In this document: piece after piece, positions 1-8,673 of the stretch
How positions within the stretch are numbered: position 1 is the first letter of the stretch
How the letters are laid out: each line of letters starts with the position of its first letter
Source of the DNA: Amia ocellicauda
Taxonomy: Eukaryota > Chordata > Actinopteri > Amiiformes > Amiidae
Length of the DNA stretch: 64,000 nt
Direction of reading: 5' to 3'
Assembly: GCF_036373705.1 (NCBI RefSeq)
Contig: NC_089851.1
Span: 60,882,350 to 60,946,349, forward strand
Program-made: the position numbers and the translations under genes
Notes under the pieces: generated by a model
Told to the model about the DNA's origin: nothing
The model's input: the letters and a program-made list of their open reading frames with translations, nothing else
The model's database searches: none

Positions 1-694
1 GGTGCTTGCCTTGCCGTCCATCCATCCATGTATCTATCTATCTATCTATCTATGACTCTCGATATCTAACTCTCTTGCTTGCTATCGCTCCCCCAATGGT
101 CAGTAGCATAGTAGCATAACAGCAGATCACGGACCACTGTCAATCAGGTGCTTGCCTTGCCGTCCATCCATCCATCCATCTATCTATCTATCTATCTATG
201 ACTCTCGATATCTAACTCTCTTGCTTGCTATCGCTCCCCCAATGGTCAGTAGCATAGTAGCATAACAGCAGATCACGGACCACTGTCAATCAGGTGCTTG
301 CCTTGCCGTCCATCCATCCATCCATCTATCTATCTATCTATCTATGACTCTCGATATCTAACTCTCTTGCTTGCTATCGCTCCCCCAATGGTCAGTAGCA
401 TAGTAGCATAACAGCAGATCACGGACCACTGTCAATCAGGTGCTTGCCTTGCCGTCCATCCATCCATCCATCTATCTATCTATCTATCTATGACTCTCGA
501 TATCTAACTCTCTTGCTTGCTATCGCTCCCCCAATGGTCAGTAGCATAGTAGCATAACAGCAGATCACGGACCACTGTCAATCAGGTGCTTGCCTTGCCG
601 TCCATCCATCCATCCATCTTTCTATCTATCTATCTATCTATCTATGACTCTCGATATCTAACTCGCTTGCTTGCTATCGCTCCCCCAATGGTCA
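1..694 (+). repeat. Leader minisatellite of U1 (at least five copies)
   Basis: Copies start at 1, 147, 293, 439 and 585, an exact 146-bp period. Each has a CCAT/CTAT tract, a GATATCTAACTC segment, a CCCCCAATGGTCA segment and a tail with AGCATAGTAGCATAACAG. The last copy is cut at CAATGGTCA, where gene-proximal DNA begins. Copy 1 is the CATGTATC class that elsewhere sits next to tRNA-Asn, copies 2-4 are the CATCTATC class, and copy 5 is the CATCTTTC class with AACTCGCTT in place of AACTCTCTT. No gene is seen in it. Confidence 0.95.
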
Positions 695-760
695 CGTATG
701 TTGCATTCAACGACAAAGAAAATCATGTGCTGGAAATGATTTCTGGCAACTGTGAAGGAA

Positions 761-774
761 CTGCACGACTGCAG
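761..774 (+). other. Hairpin 21 bp upstream of tRNA-Asn (U1 example)
   Basis: CTGCA and TGCAG form a perfect 5-bp stem around a 4-base loop. The stem is present in every unit at the same distance from the gene; the loop changes C to T in U10, U13, U15 and U19. It lies where Pol III would start or just upstream, so it could be 5' flank structure. No function is demonstrated. Confidence 0.5.
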
Positions 775-801
775 CAAACGCAACACCTCCGTCTGTCTCT
801 G

Positions 802-813
802 TGGCGCAATCGG
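802..813 (+). promoter_or_regulatory. A box of tRNA-Asn (internal Pol III promoter), U1
   Basis: TGGCGCAATCGG covers tRNA positions 8-19 and fits the A-box pattern. With the B box it is the site bound by TFIIIC in this gene class. It is altered in U13 and U19 (G12A) and U37 (C11T). Confidence 0.85.
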
Positions 814-846
814 TCAGCGCGTTCGGCTGTTAACCGAAAGGATGGT

Positions 847-857
847 GGTTCGAATCC
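847..857 (+). promoter_or_regulatory. B box of tRNA-Asn (internal Pol III promoter), U1
   Basis: GGTTCGAATCC covers positions 52-62 and matches the B-box consensus exactly. Variants elsewhere: C56T in U13 and U19, C62G in U49, U51, U53, U54, U55 and U57. Confidence 0.9.
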
Positions 858-874
858 ACCCAGGGACGGCCCAC

Positions 875-878
875 TTTT
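875..878 (+). terminator. Pol III terminator of tRNA-Asn, U1
   Basis: A TTTT run starts 7 nt after the discriminator base, the usual place and minimal length for a Pol III stop. It recurs at the same offset (tRNA start +80 to +83) in every unit except U36, where it is CTTT. Confidence 0.85.
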
Positions 879-975
879 CCCCCCGCCCCTTATTATTGTT
901 TCTACTTCTGGCGGTCAGTTTGCCAGACTGCGGCTACAGTAACCTTAAGCTGCTTGCTGCGGACGGCCATCTTGC

Positions 976-980
976 AAAAA
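976..980 (-). terminator. First TTTTT run downstream of tRNA-Thr, U1
   Basis: AAAAA on the + strand is a T5 run on the minus strand, about 52 nt past the tRNA-Thr 3' end. No run of four T lies nearer, so a Thr transcript would carry an unusually long trailer. The run is kept in all units. Confidence 0.6.
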
Positions 981-1032
981 CGTATCGAGGGTTTAGAAAC
1001 TTCCTTTCTATTGCCTAGGCCAACATAAACCA

Positions 1033-1106
1033 AGGCACTGCTGGGAGTCGAACCCAGGGTTTCCTATTTACAAGACAGGCGCTTTGACCGACTAAGCCAC
1101 GGTGTC
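1033..1106 (-). tRNA. tRNA-Thr-TGT: tRNA-Thr(UGU)-like gene, U1, anticodon stem intact
   Basis: It would decode ACA codons. The 74-nt fold has D stem GCTT/AAGC, anticodon stem CCTGT/ATAGG with loop CTTGTAA (anticodon TGT), variable loop AAACC, T stem CTGGG/CCCAG, T loop TTCGACT and discriminator T. The acceptor stem GACACCG/CAGTGCC has two A-C mismatches (2-71 and 6-67), unusual for a working tRNA. U1 alone has C at position 17. It faces tRNA-Asn. An (AAAAC)20 array starts 44 bp upstream of its 5' end. It may be functional or an early pseudogene. Confidence 0.82.
1044..1054 (-). promoter_or_regulatory. B box of tRNA-Thr, U1
   Basis: On the minus strand this reads GGTTCGACTCC, a full B-box match. 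The A box (TGGCTTAGTCGG, 1088-1099) is also recognisable, so the promoter elements survive better than the acceptor stem. Confidence 0.8.
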
Positions 1107-1150
1107 AGGACTCTCCCACTCCCCAGTACCTTCACCCAGGCGTAAGGAAC

Positions 1151-1250
1151 AAAACAAAACAAAACAAAACAAAACAAAACAAAACAAAACAAAACAAAAC
1201 AAAACAAAACAAAACAAAACAAAACAAAACAAAACAAAACAAAACAAAAC
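1151..1250. repeat. (AAAAC)20 pentanucleotide array, U1 example
   Basis: A pure array, read as (GTTTT)n on the minus strand, 44 bp upstream of tRNA-Thr. It recurs in every unit starting 45 nt past the Thr 5' end. Copy number ranges from 14 (U12) to 26 (U29, U34). Length is a whole multiple of five in all units but U9, U13, U14 and U19, which carry an interrupting short unit. U8 ends in AAAAT. It encodes only low-complexity frames and no gene. Confidence 0.97.
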
Positions 1251-1496
1251 AAAATCTGGATGCAGGCTGCAACAAAGGAAGCACACAGAGGTGAAAACGT
1301 AAGGTTGACGGGAGCAACAAGCTCCCTGTTGCGACTGTCCAGGGGCGGCAATGGGAATTGGACGTTGGCCGTTAGGTGCGCGTAGCGCGTGTCCTTTGGG
1401 TTCTGGTTCTTCTTTACAAACCGGCATCTGTCCAGTTGGCTTTCCGGTTCATTACGTCCTCTGATGGCTTTACGATAAGCCTATCTTGCAATCAGA
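1251..1496. other. Spacer block between (AAAAC)n and the next leader (U1 example)
   Basis: About 246 bp of conserved complex sequence, present in all units. It contains two overlapping hairpins (1310-1332) and a short inverted repeat GCGC-GTA-GCGC (1378-1388). I recognise no gene in it. Single-base variants in it mark related units, for example GACGTCGG in U12, U13, U17 and U19 and TTACGTGCTC in U50, U52 and U56. Confidence 0.8.
1310..1332 (+). other. Overlapping, mutually exclusive hairpins (U1 example)
   Basis: GGGAGC (1310-1315) pairs with GCTCCC (1321-1326) around AACAA. GCAACA (1314-1319) pairs with TGTTGC (1327-1332). The two 6-bp stems share bases, so only one can form at a time. Conserved in nearly all units; U6 has GCTCAC. 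Confidence 0.6.
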
Positions 1497-2042
1497 TGCT
1501 TGCCTTGCCGTCCATCCATCCATCTATCTATCTATCTATCTATCTATGACTCTCGATATCTAACTCTCTTGCTTGCTATCGCTCCCCCAATGGTCAGTAG
1601 CATAGTAGCATAACAGCAGATCACGGACCACTGTCAATCAGGTGCTTGCCTTGCCGTCCATCCATCCATCCATCTATCTATCTATCTATCTATGACTCTC
1701 GATATCTAACTCTCTTGCTTGCTATCGCTCCCCCAATGGTCAGTAGCATAGTAGCATAACAGCAGATCACGGACCACTGTCAATCAGGTGCTTGCCTTGC
1801 CGTCCATCCATCCATCCATCTTTCTATCTATCTATCTATCTATCTATGACTCTCGATATCTAACTCGCTTGCTTGCTATCGCTCCCCCAATGGTCAGTAG
1901 CATAGTAGCATAACAGCAGATCACGGACCACTGTCAATCAGGTGCTTGCCTTGCCGTCCATCCATCCATGTATCTATCTATCTATCTATCTATGACTCTC
2001 GATATCTAACTCTCTTGCTTGCTATCGCTCCCCCAATGGTCA
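1497..2042 (+). repeat. Leader minisatellite of U2, four classes in order
   Basis: This is the clearest four-copy leader: first copy after the spacer block (CATCTATC), a CATCCATCTATC copy, a CATCTTTC/AACTCGC copy, then the CATGTATC copy next to the gene. Three-copy leaders (U3, U4, U7) lack the second class. Most two-copy leaders keep only the first and the CATGTATC classes, so copies are lost from the middle. Confidence 0.9.
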
Positions 2043-2142
2043 CGTATGTTGCATTCAACGACAAAGAAAATCGTGTGCTGGAAATGATTTCTGGCAACTG
2101 TGAAGGAACTGCACGACTGCAGCAACCGCAACACCTCCGTCT

Positions 2143-2216
2143 GTCTCTGTGGCGCAATCGGTCAGCGCGTTCGGCTGTTAACCGAAAGGATGGTGGTTCG
2201 AATCCACCCAGGGACG
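2143..2216 (+). tRNA. tRNA-Asn-GTT: tRNA-Asn(GUU), U2
   Basis: Matches the consensus at all 74 positions. Four leader copies upstream. Confidence 0.95.
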
Positions 2217-2380
2217 GCCCACTTTTCCCCCCGCCCCTTGTTATTGTTTCTACTTCTGGCGGTCAGTTTGCCAGACTGCGGCTACAGTAACCTTAAGCTG
2301 CTTGCTGCGGACGGCCATCTTGCAAAAATGTATCCAGGGTTTAGAAACTTCCTTTCCATTGACTAGGCCAACATAAACCA

Positions 2381-2454
2381 AGGCACTGCTGGGAGTCGAA
2401 CCCAGGGTTTCCTATTTACAAGACAGGCGCTTTGACCAACTAAGCCACGGTGTC
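2381..2454 (-). tRNA. tRNA-Thr-TGT: tRNA-Thr(UGU)-like gene, U2
   Basis: C27-G43 pairs, so the anticodon stem is complete; acceptor 2-71 and 6-67 are A-C mismatches. (AAAAC)19 upstream. Confidence 0.82.
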
Positions 2455-2860
2455 AGGACTCTCCCACTCCCCAGTACCTTCACCCAGGCGTAAGGAACAA
2501 AACAAAACAAAACAAAACAAAACAAAACAAAACAAAACAAAACAAAACAAAACAAAACAAAACAAAACAAAACAAAACAAAACAAAACAAAACAAAATCT
2601 GGATGCAGGCTGCAACAAAGGAAGCACACAGAGGTGAAAACGTAAGGTTGACGGGAGCAACAAGCTCCCTGTTGCGACTGTCCAGGGGCAGCAATGGGAA
2701 TTGGACGTTGGCCGTTAGGTGCGCGTAGCGCGTGTCCTTTGGGTTCTGGTTCTTCTTTACAAACCGGCATCTGTCCAGTTGGCTTTCCGGTTCATTACGT
2801 CCTCTGATGGCTTTACGATAAGCCTATCTTGCAATCAGATGCTTGCCTTGCCGTCCATCC

Positions 2861-2894
<34 letters not shown>

Positions 2895-3335
2895 GACTCT
2901 CGATATCTAACTCTCTTGCTTGCTATCGCTCCCCCAATGGTCAGTAGCATAGTAGCATAACAGCAGATCACGGACCACTGTCAATCAGGTGCTTGCCTTG
3001 CCGTCCATCCATCCATCCATCTTTCTATCTATCTATCTATGACTCTCGATATCTAACTCGCTTGCTTGCTATCGCTCCCCCAATGGTCAGTAGCATAGTA
3101 GCATAACAGCAGATCACGGACCACTGTCAATCAGGTGCTTGCCTTGCCGTCCATCCATCCATGTATCTATCTATCTATCTATCTATGACTCTCGATATCT
3201 AACTCTCTTGCTTGCTATCGCTCCCCCAATGGTCACGTATGTTGCATTCAACGACAAAGAAAATCGTGTGCTGGAAATGATTTCTGGCAACTGTGAAGGA
3301 ACTGCACGACTGCAGCAACCGCAACACCTCCGTCT

Positions 3336-3409
3336 GTCTCTGTGGCGCAATCGGTCAGCGCGTTCGGCTGTTAATCGAAAGGATGGTGGTTCGAATCCAC
3401 CCAGGGACG
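3336..3409 (+). tRNA. tRNA-Asn-GTT: tRNA-Asn(GUU), U3, C39T
   Basis: C39T makes the last anticodon-stem pair G31-U39, which is tolerable. Downstream flank reads GGCACAC, with TTTT intact. Three leader copies. Confidence 0.93.
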
Positions 3410-3573
3410 GCACACTTTTCCCCCCGCCCCTTGTTATTGTTTCTACTTCTGGCGGTCAGTTTGCCAGACTGCGGCTACAGTAACCTTAAGCTGCTTGCTG
3501 CGGACGGCCATCTTGCAAAAATGTATCGAGGGTTTAGAAACTTCCTTTCCATTGCCTAGGCCAACATAAACCA

Positions 3574-3647
3574 AGGCACTGCTGGGAGTCGAACCCAGGG
3601 TTTCCTATTTACAAGACAGGCGCTTTGACCAACTAAGCCACGGTGTC
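3574..3647 (-). tRNA. tRNA-Thr-TGT: tRNA-Thr(UGU)-like gene, U3
   Basis: Anticodon stem complete (G43); the two acceptor mismatches remain. (AAAAC)21 upstream. Confidence 0.82.
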
Positions 3648-4534
3648 AGGACTCTCCCACTCCCCAGTACCTTCACCCAGGCGTAAGGAACAAAACAAAA
3701 CAAAACAAAACAAAACAAAACAAAACAAAACAAAACAAAACAAAACAAAACAAAACAAAACAAAACAAAACAAAACAAAACAAAACAAAACAAAACAAAA
3801 TCTGGATGCAGGCTGCAACAAAGGAAGCACACAGAGGTGAAAACGTAAGGTTGACGGGAGCAACAAGCTCCCTGTTGCGACTGTCCAGGGGCGGCAATGG
3901 GAATTGGACGTTGGCCGTTAGGTGCGCGTAGCGCGTGTCCTTTGGGTTCTGGTTCTTCTTTACAAACCGGCATCTGTCCAGTTGGCTTTCCGGTTCATTA
4001 CGTCCTCTGATGGCTTTACGATAAGCCTATCTTGCAATCAGATGCTTGCCTTGCCGTCCATCCATCCATCTATCTATCTATCTATCTATCTATGACTCTC
4101 GATATCTAACTCTCTTGCTTGCTATCGCTCCCCCAATGGTCAGTAGCATAGTAGCATAACAGCAGATCACGGACCACTGTCAATCAGGTGCTTGCCTTGC
4201 CGTCCATCCATCCATCCATCTTTCTATCTATCTATCTATGACTCTCGATATCTAACTCGCTTGCTTGCTATCGCTCCCCCAATGGTCAGTAGCATAGTAG
4301 CATAACAGCAGATCACGGACCACTGTCAATCAGGTGCTTGCCTTGCCGTCCATCCATCCATGTATCTATCTATCTATCTATCTATGACTCTCGATATCTA
4401 ACTCTCTTGCTTGCTATCGCTCCCCCAATGGTCACGTATGTTGCATTCAACGACAAAGAAAATCGTGTGCTGGAAATGATTTCTGGCAACTGTGAAGGAA
4501 CTGCACGACTGCAGCAACCGCAACACCTCCGTCT

Positions 4535-4608
4535 GTCTCTGTGGCGCAATCGGTCAGCGCGTTCGGCTGTTAATCGAAAGGATGGTGGTTCGAATCCACC
4601 CAGGGACG
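4535..4608 (+). tRNA. tRNA-Asn-GTT: tRNA-Asn(GUU), U4, C39T
   Basis: Shares C39T with U3, so the pair descends from one copy. Three leader copies. Confidence 0.93.
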
Positions 4609-4772
4609 GCCCAGTTTTCCCCCCGCCCCTTGTTATTGTTTCTACTTCTGGCGGTCAGTTTGCCAGACTGCGGCTACAGTAACCTTAAGCTGCTTGCTGC
4701 GGACGGCCATCTTGCAAAAATGTATCGAAGGTTTAGAAACTTCCTTTCCATTGCCTAGGCCAACATAAACCA

Positions 4773-4846
4773 AGGCACTGCTGGGAGTCGAACCCAGGGT
4801 TTCCTATTTACAAGACAGGCGCTTTGACCAACTAAGCCACGGTGTC
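4773..4846 (-). tRNA. tRNA-Thr-TGT: tRNA-Thr(UGU)-like gene, U4
   Basis: Last unit with G43 and a complete anticodon stem. (AAAAC)16 upstream. Confidence 0.82.
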
Positions 4847-5862
4847 AGGACTCTCCCACTCTCCAGTACCTTCACCCAGGCGTAAGGAACAAAACAAAAC
4901 AAAACAAAACAAAACAAAACAAAACAAAACAAAACAAAACAAAACAAAACAAAACAAAACAAAACAAAACAAAATCTGGATGCAGGCTGCAACAAAGGAA
5001 GCACACAGAGGTGAAAACGTAAGGTTGACGGGAGCAACAAGCTCCCTGTTGCGACTGTCCAGGGGCGGCAATGGGAATTGGACGTTGGCCGTTAGGTGCG
5101 CGTAGCGCGTGTCCTTTGGGTTCTGGTTCTTCTTTACAAACCGGCATCTGTCCAGTTGGCTTTCCGGTTCATTACGTCCTTTGATGGCTTTACGATAAGC
5201 CTATCTTGCAATCAGATGCTTGCCTTGCCGTCCATCCATCCATCTATCTATCTATCTATCTATCTATGACTCTCGATATCTAACTCTCTTGCTTGCTATC
5301 GCTCCCCCAATGGTCAGTAGCATAGTAGCATAACAGCAGATCACGGACCACTGTCAATCAGGTGCTTGCCTTGCCGTCCATCCATCCATCCATCTATCTA
5401 TCTATCTATCTATGACTCTCGATATCTAACTCTCTTGCTTGCTATCGCTCCCCCAATGGTCAGTAGCATAGTAGCATAACAGCAGATCACGGACCACTGT
5501 CAATCAGGTGCTTGCCTTGCCGTCCATCCATCCATCCATCTTTCTATCTATCTATCTATCTATCTATGACTCTCGATATCTAACTCGCTTGCTTGCTATC
5601 GCTCCCCCAATGGTCAGTAGCATAGTAGCATAACAGCAGATCACGGACCACTGTCAATCAGGTGCTTGCCTTGCCGTCCATCCATCCATGTATCTATCTA
5701 TCTATCTATCTATGACTCTCGATATCTAACTCTCTTGCTTGCTATCGCTCCCCCAATGGTCACGTATGTTGCATTCAACGACAAAGAAAATCGTGTGCTG
5801 GAAATGATTTCTGGCAACTGTGAAGGAACTGCACGACTGCAGCAACCGCAACACCTACGTCT

Positions 5863-5936
5863 GTCTCTGTGGCGCAATCGGTCAGCGCGTTCGGCTGTTA
5901 ACCGAAAGGATGGTGGTTCGAATCCACCCAGGGACG
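5863..5936 (+). tRNA. tRNA-Asn-GTT: tRNA-Asn(GUU), U5
   Basis: Consensus body. The 3' flank reads GACGACCC, a marker shared by U5-U8. The 5' flank has CTACGTCTG. Four leader copies. Confidence 0.95.
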
Positions 5937-6100
5937 ACCCACTTTTCCCCCCGCCCCTTGTTATTGTTTCTACTTCTGGCGGTCAGTTTGCCAGACTGCG
6001 GCTACAGTAACCTTAAGCTGCTTGCTGCGGACGGCCATCTTGCAAAAATGTATCGAGGGTTTAGAAACTTCCTTTCCATTGCCTAGGCCAACATAAACCA

Positions 6101-6174
6101 AGGCACTGCTGGGAGTCGAACCCAAGGTTTTCTATTTACAAGACAGGCACTTTGACCAACTAAGCCACAGTGTC
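6101..6174 (-). tRNA. tRNA-Thr-TGT: tRNA-Thr(UGU)-like gene, U5, C6T type
   Basis: T6 pairs with A67, removing one acceptor mismatch. A43 leaves C27 unpaired; T25 and T49 give G-U wobbles. (AAAAC)16 upstream. Confidence 0.75.
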
Positions 6175-7174
6175 AGGACTCTCCCACTCCCCAGTACCTT
6201 CACCCAGGCGTAAGGAACAAAACAAAACAAAACAAAACAAAACAAAACAAAACAAAACAAAACAAAACAAAACAAAACAAAACAAAACAAAACAAAACAA
6301 AATCTGGATGCAGGCTGCAACAAAGGAAGCACACAGAGGTGAAAACGTAAGGTTGACGGGAGCAACAAGCTCCCTGTTGCGACTGTCCAGGGGCGGCAAT
6401 GGGAATTGGACGTTGGCCGTTAGGTGCGCGTAGCGCGTGTCCTTTGGGTTCTGGTTCTTCTTTACAAACCGGCATCTGTCCAGTTGGCTTTCCGGTTCAT
6501 TACGTCCTCTGATGGCTTTACGATAAGCCTATCTTGCAATCAGATGCTTGCCTTGCCGTCCATCCATCCATCTATCTATCTATCTATGACTCTCGATATC
6601 TAACTCTCTTGCTTGCTATCGCTCCCCCAATGGTCAGTAGCATAGTAGCATAACAGCAGATCACGGACCACTGTCAATCAGGTGCTTGCCTTGCCGTCCA
6701 TCCATCCATCCATCTATCTATCTATCTATCTATGATTCTCGATATCTAACTCTCTTGCTTGCTATCGCTCCCCCAATGGTCAGTAGCATAGTAGCATAAC
6801 AGCAGATCACGGACCACTGTCAATCAGGTGCTTGCCTTGCCGTCCATCCATCCATCCATCTTTCTATCTATCTATCTATGACTCTCGATATCTAACTCGC
6901 TTGCTTGCTATCGCTCCCCCAATGGTCAGTAGCATAGTAGCATAACAGCAGATCACGGACCACTGTCAATCAGGTGCTTGCCTTGCCGTCCATCCATCCA
7001 TGTATCTATCTATCTATCTATCTATGACTCTCGATATCTAACTCTCTTGCTTGCTATCGCTCCCCCAATGGTCACATATGTTGCATTCAACGACAAAGAA
7101 AATCGTGTGCTGGAAATGATTTCTGGCAACTGTGAAGGAACTGCACGACTGCAGCAACCGCAACACCTCCGTCT

Positions 7175-7248
7175 GTCTCTGTGGCGCAATCGGTCAGCGC
7201 GTTCGGCTGTTAACCGAAAGGATGGTGGTTCGAATCCACCCAGGGACG
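7175..7248 (+). tRNA. tRNA-Asn-GTT: tRNA-Asn(GUU), U6
   Basis: Consensus body with the U5-U8 3' flank. The upstream flank has CACATATG in place of CACGTATG. Four leader copies. Confidence 0.95.
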
Positions 7249-7412
7249 ACCCACTTTTCCCCCCGCCCCTTGTTATTGTTTCTACTTCTGGCGGTCAGTT
7301 TGCCAGACTGCGGCTACAGTAACCTTAAGCTGCTTGCTGCGGACGGCCATCTTGCAAAAATGTATCGAGGGTTTAGAAACTTCCTTTCCATTGCCTAGGC
7401 CAACATAAACCA

Positions 7413-7486
7413 AGGCACTGCTGGGAGTCGAACCCAAGGTTTTCTATTTACAAGACAGGCACTTTGACCAACTAAGCCACAGTGTC
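7413..7486 (-). tRNA. tRNA-Thr-TGT: tRNA-Thr(UGU)-like gene, U6, C6T type
   Basis: Same variant set as U5 (T6, T25, A43, T49). (AAAAC)17 upstream. Confidence 0.75.
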
Positions 7487-8361
7487 AGGACTCTCCCACT
7501 CCCCAGTACCTTCACCCAGGCGTAAGGAACAAAACAAAACAAAACAAAACAAAACAAAACAAAACAAAACAAAACAAAACAAAACAAAACAAAACAAAAC
7601 AAAACAAAACAAAACAAAATCTGGATGCAGGCTGCAACAAAGGAAGCACACAGAGGTGAAAACGTAAGGTTGACGGGAGCAACAAGCTCACTGTTGCGAC
7701 TGTCCAGGGGCGGCAATGGGAATTGGACGTTGGCCGTTAGGTGCGCGTAGCGCGTGTCCTTTGGGTTCTGGTTCTTCTTTACAAACCGGCATCTGTCCAG
7801 TTGGCTTTCCGGTTCATTACGTCCTTTGATGGCTTTACGATAAGCCTATCTTGCAATCAGATGCTTGCCTTGCCGTCCATCCATCCATCTATCTATCTAT
7901 CTATCTATCTATGACTCTCGATATCTAACTCTCTTGCTTGCTATCGCTCCCCCAATGGTCAGTAGCATAGTAGCATAACAGCAGATCACGGACCACTGTC
8001 AATCAGGTGCTTGCCTTGCCGTCCATCCATCCATCCATCTTTCTATCTATCTATCTATCTATCTATGACTCTCGATATCTAACTCGCTTGCTTGCTATCG
8101 CTCCCCCAATGGTCAGTAGCATAGTAGCATAACAGCAGATCACGGACCACTGTCAATCAGGTGCTTGCCTTGCCGTCCATCCATCCATGTATCTATCTAT
8201 CTATCTATCTATGACTCTCGATATCTAACTCTCTTGCTTGCTATCGCTCCCCCAATGGTCACGTATGTTGCATTCAACGACAAAGAAAATCGTGTGCTGG
8301 AAATGATTTCTGGCAACTGTGAAGGAACTGCACGACTGCAGCAACCGCAACACCTCCGTCT

Positions 8362-8435
8362 GTCTCTGTGGCGCAATCGGTCAGCGCGTTCGGCTGTTAA
8401 CCGAAAGGATGGTGGTTCGAATCCACCCAGGGACG
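8362..8435 (+). tRNA. tRNA-Asn-GTT: tRNA-Asn(GUU), U7
   Basis: Consensus body, U5-U8 flank. Three leader copies. Confidence 0.95.
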
Positions 8436-8599
8436 ACCCACTTTTCCCCCCGCCCCTTGTTATTGTTTCTACTTCTGGCGGTCAGTTTGCCAGACTGCGG
8501 CTACAGTAACCTTAAGCTGCTTGCTGCGGACGGCCATCTTGCAAAAATGTATCGAGGGTTTAGAAACTTCCTTTCCATTGCCTAGGCCAACATAAACCA

Positions 8600-8673
8600 A
8601 GGCACTGCTGGGAGTCGAACCCAAGGTTTTCTATTTACAAGACAGGCACTTTGACCAACTAAGCCACAGTGTC
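8600..8673 (-). tRNA. tRNA-Thr-TGT: tRNA-Thr(UGU)-like gene, U7, C6T type
   Basis: T6, T25, A43, T49. (AAAAC)19 upstream. Confidence 0.75.

Larger units (their letters stand above)
795..868 (+). tRNA. tRNA-Asn-GTT: tRNA-Asn(GUU), U1
   Basis: This decodes AAU/AAC codons. It is the 74-nt consensus copy: 7-bp acceptor stem (GTCTCTG with CAGGGAC, one G-U pair), D stem GCGC/GCGC, anticodon stem TTCGG/CCGAA with loop CTGTTAA (anticodon GTT), variable loop AGGAT, T stem GGTGG/CCACC with loop TTCGAAT, and discriminator G. There is no intron and no encoded CCA, as expected for a eukaryotic gene. At least five leader copies precede it. The closest family is cytosolic eukaryotic tRNA-Asn; the arms leave little room for another reading. 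Confidence 0.96.
869..1032. other. 164-bp linker between the convergent tRNA genes (U1 example)
   Basis: It holds the T-run terminators of both genes and a conserved segment around GGCCATCTTGC. Its length is the same in 55 of 57 units; U43 and U45 lack one G in the run at TATCGAGGG. Open frames crossing it are read-through of the tRNA region and not genes. Confidence 0.85.

Noticed and set aside
1-694. CRISPR-like regular repeats
   Set aside because: The 146-bp copies are contiguous, without unique spacers, and the sequence is eukaryotic.
586-1018. Open frames of 114-119 and 88 codons spanning the leader, tRNA-Asn and linker
   Set aside because: They read straight through the tRNA gene in two frames at once, begin in CTAT repeats and exist only because the unit is conserved at DNA level.
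1033-1106. Organellar or bacterial tRNA-Thr
   Set aside because: No encoded CCA, good eukaryotic A and B boxes, and the paired tRNA-Asn is of the cytosolic eukaryotic type.
795-1250. tRNA-derived SINE
   Set aside because: Units are head to tail with no target-site duplications or dispersed insertions, and the tRNA-Asn keeps a full cloverleaf and terminator. The A-rich pentamer is not a 3' tail of the Asn gene, as a reversed tRNA-Thr lies between.
1064-1427. Minus-strand open frames rich in FVLFC repeats, and + strand QNKTK frames
   Set aside because: They are translations of the (AAAAC)n array in several frames. They recur in every unit and have no family resemblance.
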